64,000 nt of DNA from the NCBI RefSeq assembly GCF_000292525.1, contig NZ_AEYF01000044.1, forward strand, positions 372,001 through 436,000. Direction: 5' to 3'. Shown one piece after another: positions 61,124-64,000 of this stretch (the stretch's first letter is position 1; every line of letters starts with the position of its first letter). The notes beneath the pieces were generated by a model. It searched no databases and was not told the DNA's origin. It saw only the letters and a list, made by a program, of their open reading frames with translations. The DNA is from Rhizobium sp. CCGE 510. GTDB taxonomy: Bacteria; Pseudomonadota; Alphaproteobacteria; Rhizobiales; Rhizobiaceae. The position numbers and the translations under genes are program-made.

Positions 61124-61655
61124 GTGGGATTTTTTTCTTCCTGCCGAGGCGCCCGCGTTTGTCGGCGGCAAGCTTGCGGTCGGTCTCGGACCATTTCCGG
61201 CACTTTTCAGCCGTGCATTGTTTCCACTCATCGGTGGCTGGCGCGCCCTCATGGTCGCCGACAAATGTCAGCGTGAACCGGTTGGGATGCGCGACCCCAC
61301 TGCCTGCCCGGCCGCGGCGAACTTTGATCAGCCCCTTATATTCCAGTTCATCCAGCGCATCGGCGACGTATTCGCCGGTGACGCCGTAGGACACGAACTG
61401 AGGATGGGTCACGATCAGCTTGCCGTTTTCCAGGGCGGCATGGGCGGTGTGCTCGATGACGATGCGGAAGAAGGCGCGGCAGGCATTGGCGCTCAATGTC
61501 GTGAAAGCCGGCGATGCCAGCAGCTGGATCGTCAACCACTGCCAGCGAAGGCTGCCGTCATCCGTTCCGCTTGGCGGAGCGGTATGCTTGCGCACCATCG
61601 CCCGCGTTTTTCCGGCGCTGGTGCGGCTCTTGTCGCGCGGGTTGAATTCCACCAT
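61068..61655 (-). CDS. winged-helix protein, plasmid/phage type
   Basis: 195 residues from the ATG at 61655 with GAGGGG upstream; the frame is open to 61793 but that part is not convincing. Residues about 30-125 look like a winged helix (WQWLTIQLLASPAFTTLSAN, VTGEYVADALDELEYKGLIK). A basic KxxxDRKLAADKRGRLGRKK tail follows, ending in repeat-encoded LRDPEIPPLRDSEI. Proteins of this type occur in rhizobial plasmids and integrated elements. The palindromic repeats in its 3' end suggest DNA binding there, perhaps a former replication or control unit. Confidence 0.65.
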   Translation of the reverse strand: MVEFNPRDKSRTSAGKTRAMVRKHTAPPSGTDDGSLRWQWLTIQLLASPAFTTLSANACRAFFRIVIEHTAHAALENGKLIVTHPQFVSYGVTGEYVADALDELEYKGLIKVRRGRAGSGVAHPNRFTLTFVGDHEGAPATDEWKQCTAEKCRKWSETDRKLAADKRGRLGRKKKIPLRDPEIPPLRDSEIRRAS

Positions 61656-61935
61656 CAGCCCCTCGCCCTTATTGCCGGCCCATCCTTCGGCAAGACGCCC
61701 ACCTTGCGAGGCAGAAAATTCTGCGGGCGACGGCCGAAGCTCGTCCAGACGATCACCTCGCCAACGGGGAAAATTTTGCTCGACATCCGGCATTCCATGG
61801 TTGCAATTGCGTGCAGCCTAGCGCACGAACGATCCATGGACTAGGAAAATATTCTTAGTTCTGATCTTTATATCACCGAGGTCTTCCTGCTAGAATGTTG
61901 GCAGGGATGAATCACACGTGACAGGGGAGATGCGA

Positions 61936-62127
61936 ATGGTTGGCATTTACGGGAAGCGGTTGCTGGCATCGCTTTCGATATTTCTTGTCAGCGCCATTCA
62001 TGCCTTTCCTTGCGATCAACGCATCGTGCTGTCCAACTGGAAGTCCTGTCAGATCGCTTCATTGAGCGAAGAGGGTGGCGCCGCAGATTGGAGGCCGTGC
62101 CTGTATGGACTCGCAGCAAAGCCATAA
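61936..62127 (+). CDS. small secreted protein, probably frameshifted
   Basis: 63 residues with a signal peptide (LASLSIFLVSAIHAFP) and AGGGGAG upstream. Translation stops soon after GGAADWRPC. An overlapping frame that ends at 62297 continues with Cys-containing CSYRICDGASWKRVPDGG and NHGLCNAKF, which looks like the missing remainder. A one-base shift near 62080-62100 would join them into a Cys-rich secreted protein of about 110 residues. Function unknown. Confidence 0.5.
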   Translation: MVGIYGKRLLASLSIFLVSAIHAFPCDQRIVLSNWKSCQIASLSEEGGAADWRPCLYGLAAKP

Positions 62128-62297
62128 GCCCGTATTTCTTGAATGATCCACGTGCACTGGCCAATCACGGGCTTTGCAACGCCAAGTTCCACCGCGTCGT
62201 TATCTGCTGGCCGGGATGGGATGAGGGCGACAAGGACAAATGCTCTTATCGCATCTGCGACGGCGCCTCATGGAAAAGAGTGCCGGATGGGGGCTGA

Positions 62298-62571
62298 TCT
62301 CAGCTGGAAGGCCACCGCCATACCCTTCGATGTCAGAGGCCAGTCAGCATGAAATCACCACACTACGCAGGCAGCCTTGGGACGGCAGACGCAGCTGCTG
62401 GTCAAAGATAGAGTCGTCATGGAACCCTGGATGAGAGCGCCGATCATGGATGGCCGTTTTGTTCTGGTGGGAACGGACGTGAAAGATCTGGAGGCGATGG
62501 CCGAACAGTTGCGCGTCCCGAGAGCTTCGATCGTTGTCCGGCTGCGCCCATGAGGGGGCGCCCGGCCCCTT
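62298..62571. other. 274-bp region with a short possible ORF
   Basis: An ATG at 62419 opens a 44-codon frame (MEPWMRAPIMDGRFVLVGTD ... VRLRP) ending at 62553. Its ribosome site is weak, and the product resembles nothing I recognise. Nothing else is supported. Confidence 0.25.
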
Positions 62572-63180
62572 TCATGGATTGACCCATCGACAGGCCGCAA
62601 GCGCGCCCGTCGCATCATAGGTAAACAGCGCCCTTCGATTGTCCTGCCTGCACAACTCGAACCAGTCCAGCGTCCGGGCGCGAAAGATCAACAGGCCGAA
62701 ATGCGGCTTTCCCTTCGCCTCATCCACGGCCTTCGACGGAGCCGCCTCGTCGATGGCGTCAAAGGCACGGTCGTCCCCAGGTGGACCACCGGCATAGGTC
62801 GTCCGGGTCCAGGTGGAGAGCTTGTCCCAGGCGGCGTTGGCCTGATCGCTGCCGGAGGCATGCAGTTCAACGGTGCCTCGAAGCCGAAACTGCAGCCGGG
62901 TCTGCGCGCAGAAGCCGAGGACCGTGACACGGGGATTTGCCGAAAGCTCCCGCCATTTCGGGCTGCGCGTATCGGTGTGAAATTCCAGAACCCGTGATGA
63001 CCCGTCAGCGCGGCGCAAGACTACCATGCGCGCCTGTGGCCTCTGCTCCGCATCCACGGAGCAGAGGTTCAAGAACCGGAAAGCCGACTGCGGGCTGGAC
63101 GCCGCCGTTTCCAGCTCTCGCCATGTGGAAGCGTCTATATCAGCGAGGTTCAACGGCACGGCTTCGTGATCTGTCTCCAT
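62572..63180 (-). CDS. pyridoxamine 5'-phosphate oxidase-family protein
   Basis: 202 residues with a PNPOx-like split-barrel. NLCSVDAEQRPQARMVVLRR, EFHTDTRSPKWRELSANPRV and the C-terminal DWFELCRQDNRRALF fit the FMN-binding family. The PNP-binding C-terminal motif of true PdxH is absent, so a general flavin or heme-linked oxidoreductase is more likely. The start at 63180 lies five bases from the end of a large inverted-repeat element, which must contribute its promoter region. Confidence 0.8.
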   Translation of the reverse strand: METDHEAVPLNLADIDASTWRELETAASSPQSAFRFLNLCSVDAEQRPQARMVVLRRADGSSRVLEFHTDTRSPKWRELSANPRVTVLGFCAQTRLQFRLRGTVELHASGSDQANAAWDKLSTWTRTTYAGGPPGDDRAFDAIDEAAPSKAVDEAKGKPHFGLLIFRARTLDWFELCRQDNRRALFTYDATGALAACRWVNP

Positions 63181-63184
63181 GGCT

Positions 63185-63457
63185 TAGAGCCTTTCCTGGT
63201 TAGATTGAAGCATTCTGTTGGCTCAAACGGAGTCGGATGGTCGACCGGCCGGCGCGCGTCGTAGCCAAGCCCTACGGCCAAGCCGGCCGGTCGATCAGCC
63301 GGCCCGTTTCAGCCAACCCGAAGGGCCGGGCATCTTTCCGCCAGGATCAGAGGCGATCGGCTCGGACATACCTGGGGGTATACCCATCGCCAATCGCCTC
63401 CGCCCTGACGAAAACCTGCTCCGGCAGAATGCTTCAATCTAACCAGGAAAGGCTCTA
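63185..63457. mobile_element. 273-bp MITE-like element with 33-bp perfect terminal repeats
   Basis: The left end (63185-63217, TAGAGCCTTTCCTGGTTAGA...) is the exact reverse complement of the right end (63425-63457). Inside is a second perfect dyad, TCGACCGGCCGGC / GCCGGCCGGTCGA, at 63241 and 63282. The sequence GCTCAAACGGA occurs once inside the left end (63221) and once just outside the right end (63458). No transposase is encoded. It looks like a non-autonomous, MITE-like repeat; it separates two minus-strand genes. Confidence 0.75.
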
Positions 63458-63459
63458 GC

Positions 63460-64000
63460 TCAAACGGAACGGGTAATGCCGCCGTCGACGCGGATGTTCT
63501 GGCCGGTGATGTAGCCAGCCCCCTCAGACAGCAGGAAGGCAACCGTCGCGGCGATTTCCTCGGACGTGCCATAGCGGCCCATCGGCACGCTGTCGCGCCG
63601 CGCATCGGTGGCGGGCAGGCTGTCGATCCAGCCGGGCAGGACGTTGTTCATGCGGATGTTCTTCGCGGCATAGGTATCGGCAAAGATCTTGGTGAAGGTC
63701 GCCAGCCCGGCCCTGGCGAAGGCCGAGGTGGGGAACATCGGCGACGGTTCGAAAGCCCATGCCGTCGAGATGTTGACGATGGCGCCGCCGCCCTGGGCCT
63801 CCAGGATCGGCGCGACCAGCCGGATCGGCCGCACGGCGCTGAGGAAATAGACCTCCATGCCCTTGTGCCACTCCTCGTCGGTAATTTCGAGGATCGGCGC
63901 GCGCGGCCCATGGCCGGCAGAGTTGACCAGCGCGTCGATCCGCCCCCATCTCTCCATCGCCAGATCGACGAGCCGCTTCACATCATCGTTCACCAGGTTC
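63460..64000 (-). CDS. SDR-family protein, 5' end outside the window
   Basis: At least 178 residues are visible; the N-terminal nucleotide motif lies beyond the window edge. The short-chain dehydrogenase core is clear (ALVNSAGHGPRAPI, GGGAIVNISTAWAF, NNVLPGWIDS, SEGAGYITGQNIRVDGGITR). The usual YxxxK catalytic pair is missing: the aligned stretch is TSAFARAGLATFTK, with Ser for Tyr and Arg for Lys. It may be a non-classical or binding-only SDR. The stop codon lies three bases from the inverted-repeat element. Confidence 0.82.
   Translation of the reverse strand, partial: NLVNDDVKRLVDLAMERWGRIDALVNSAGHGPRAPILEITDEEWHKGMEVYFLSAVRPIRLVAPILEAQGGGAIVNISTAWAFEPSPMFPTSAFARAGLATFTKIFADTYAAKNIRMNNVLPGWIDSLPATDARRDSVPMGRYGTSEEIAATVAFLLSEGAGYITGQNIRVDGGITRSV

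Overview
The window reads as chromosomal DNA of a Rhizobium of the leguminosarum/etli type. Genes are dense and GC-rich. Most gaps hold Rhizobium intergenic palindromic repeats. The run fadD - pgi - lldD - arsR - frk - pyrE - ... - pyrC - frcK - frcA - frcC - frcB - frcR matches my recollection of the Sinorhizobium meliloti chromosome around pgi and the fructose transporter. No rRNA, tRNA, CRISPR array or intact insertion sequence was seen.

Layout. 0-2.5 kb: MarR regulator and an SbmA/BacA-type half ABC exporter. 2.8-12.4 kb: a sugar catabolic island with a GntR repressor that has two winged helices, a UxaA-family dehydratase, an aldose dehydrogenase, a FucU mutarotase, a ribose-type ABC importer and a zinc alcohol dehydrogenase; it most likely handles L-fucose, L-galactose or a similar sugar. 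12.6-14.6 kb: cutC and a LysR regulator with two helix-turn-helix units. 15-18.9 kb: an OsmF/YehZYXW-type compatible-solute importer. 19-22.5 kb: VOC protein, GH2 beta-mannosidase, PRC-barrel protein. 22.7-40.4 kb: the core metabolic block (fadD, pgi, lldD, frk, pyrE, pyrC and the frc fructose importer with its ROK regulator and a second FucU), with a TetR/DUF1772 pair, a VOC protein and a GGDEF protein between.

40.6-44.6 kb is a self-contained unit: a TetR gene and a divergently promoted hydrolase - quinone oxidoreductase - ene-reductase operon share three copies of one 14-bp operator. The ene-reductase gene carries a frameshift. 44.8-54 kb holds hydroxyproline catabolism genes (aconitase X, GntR, DapA-family deaminase, Pyr2C-type reductase, proline-racemase-family enzyme, D-amino acid oxidase), interrupted by a GGDEF-EAL gene.

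54-64 kb: a lipoprotein hydrolase, a minus-strand small RNA with three anti-Shine-Dalgarno loops (alpha-r14/cuckoo type), an aldo/keto reductase, TetR, a phospholipid N-methyltransferase-like gene, several small secreted proteins, a methyltransferase, a plasmid/phage-like winged-helix protein with iteron-like repeats, a 273-bp inverted-repeat element, and a truncated SDR gene running off the end.

All three binding-protein-dependent importers have a strong hairpin directly after the binding-protein gene, a repeated way of keeping that protein in excess. Clear operators lie beside at least five regulators, so much of the local wiring can be read from sequence.
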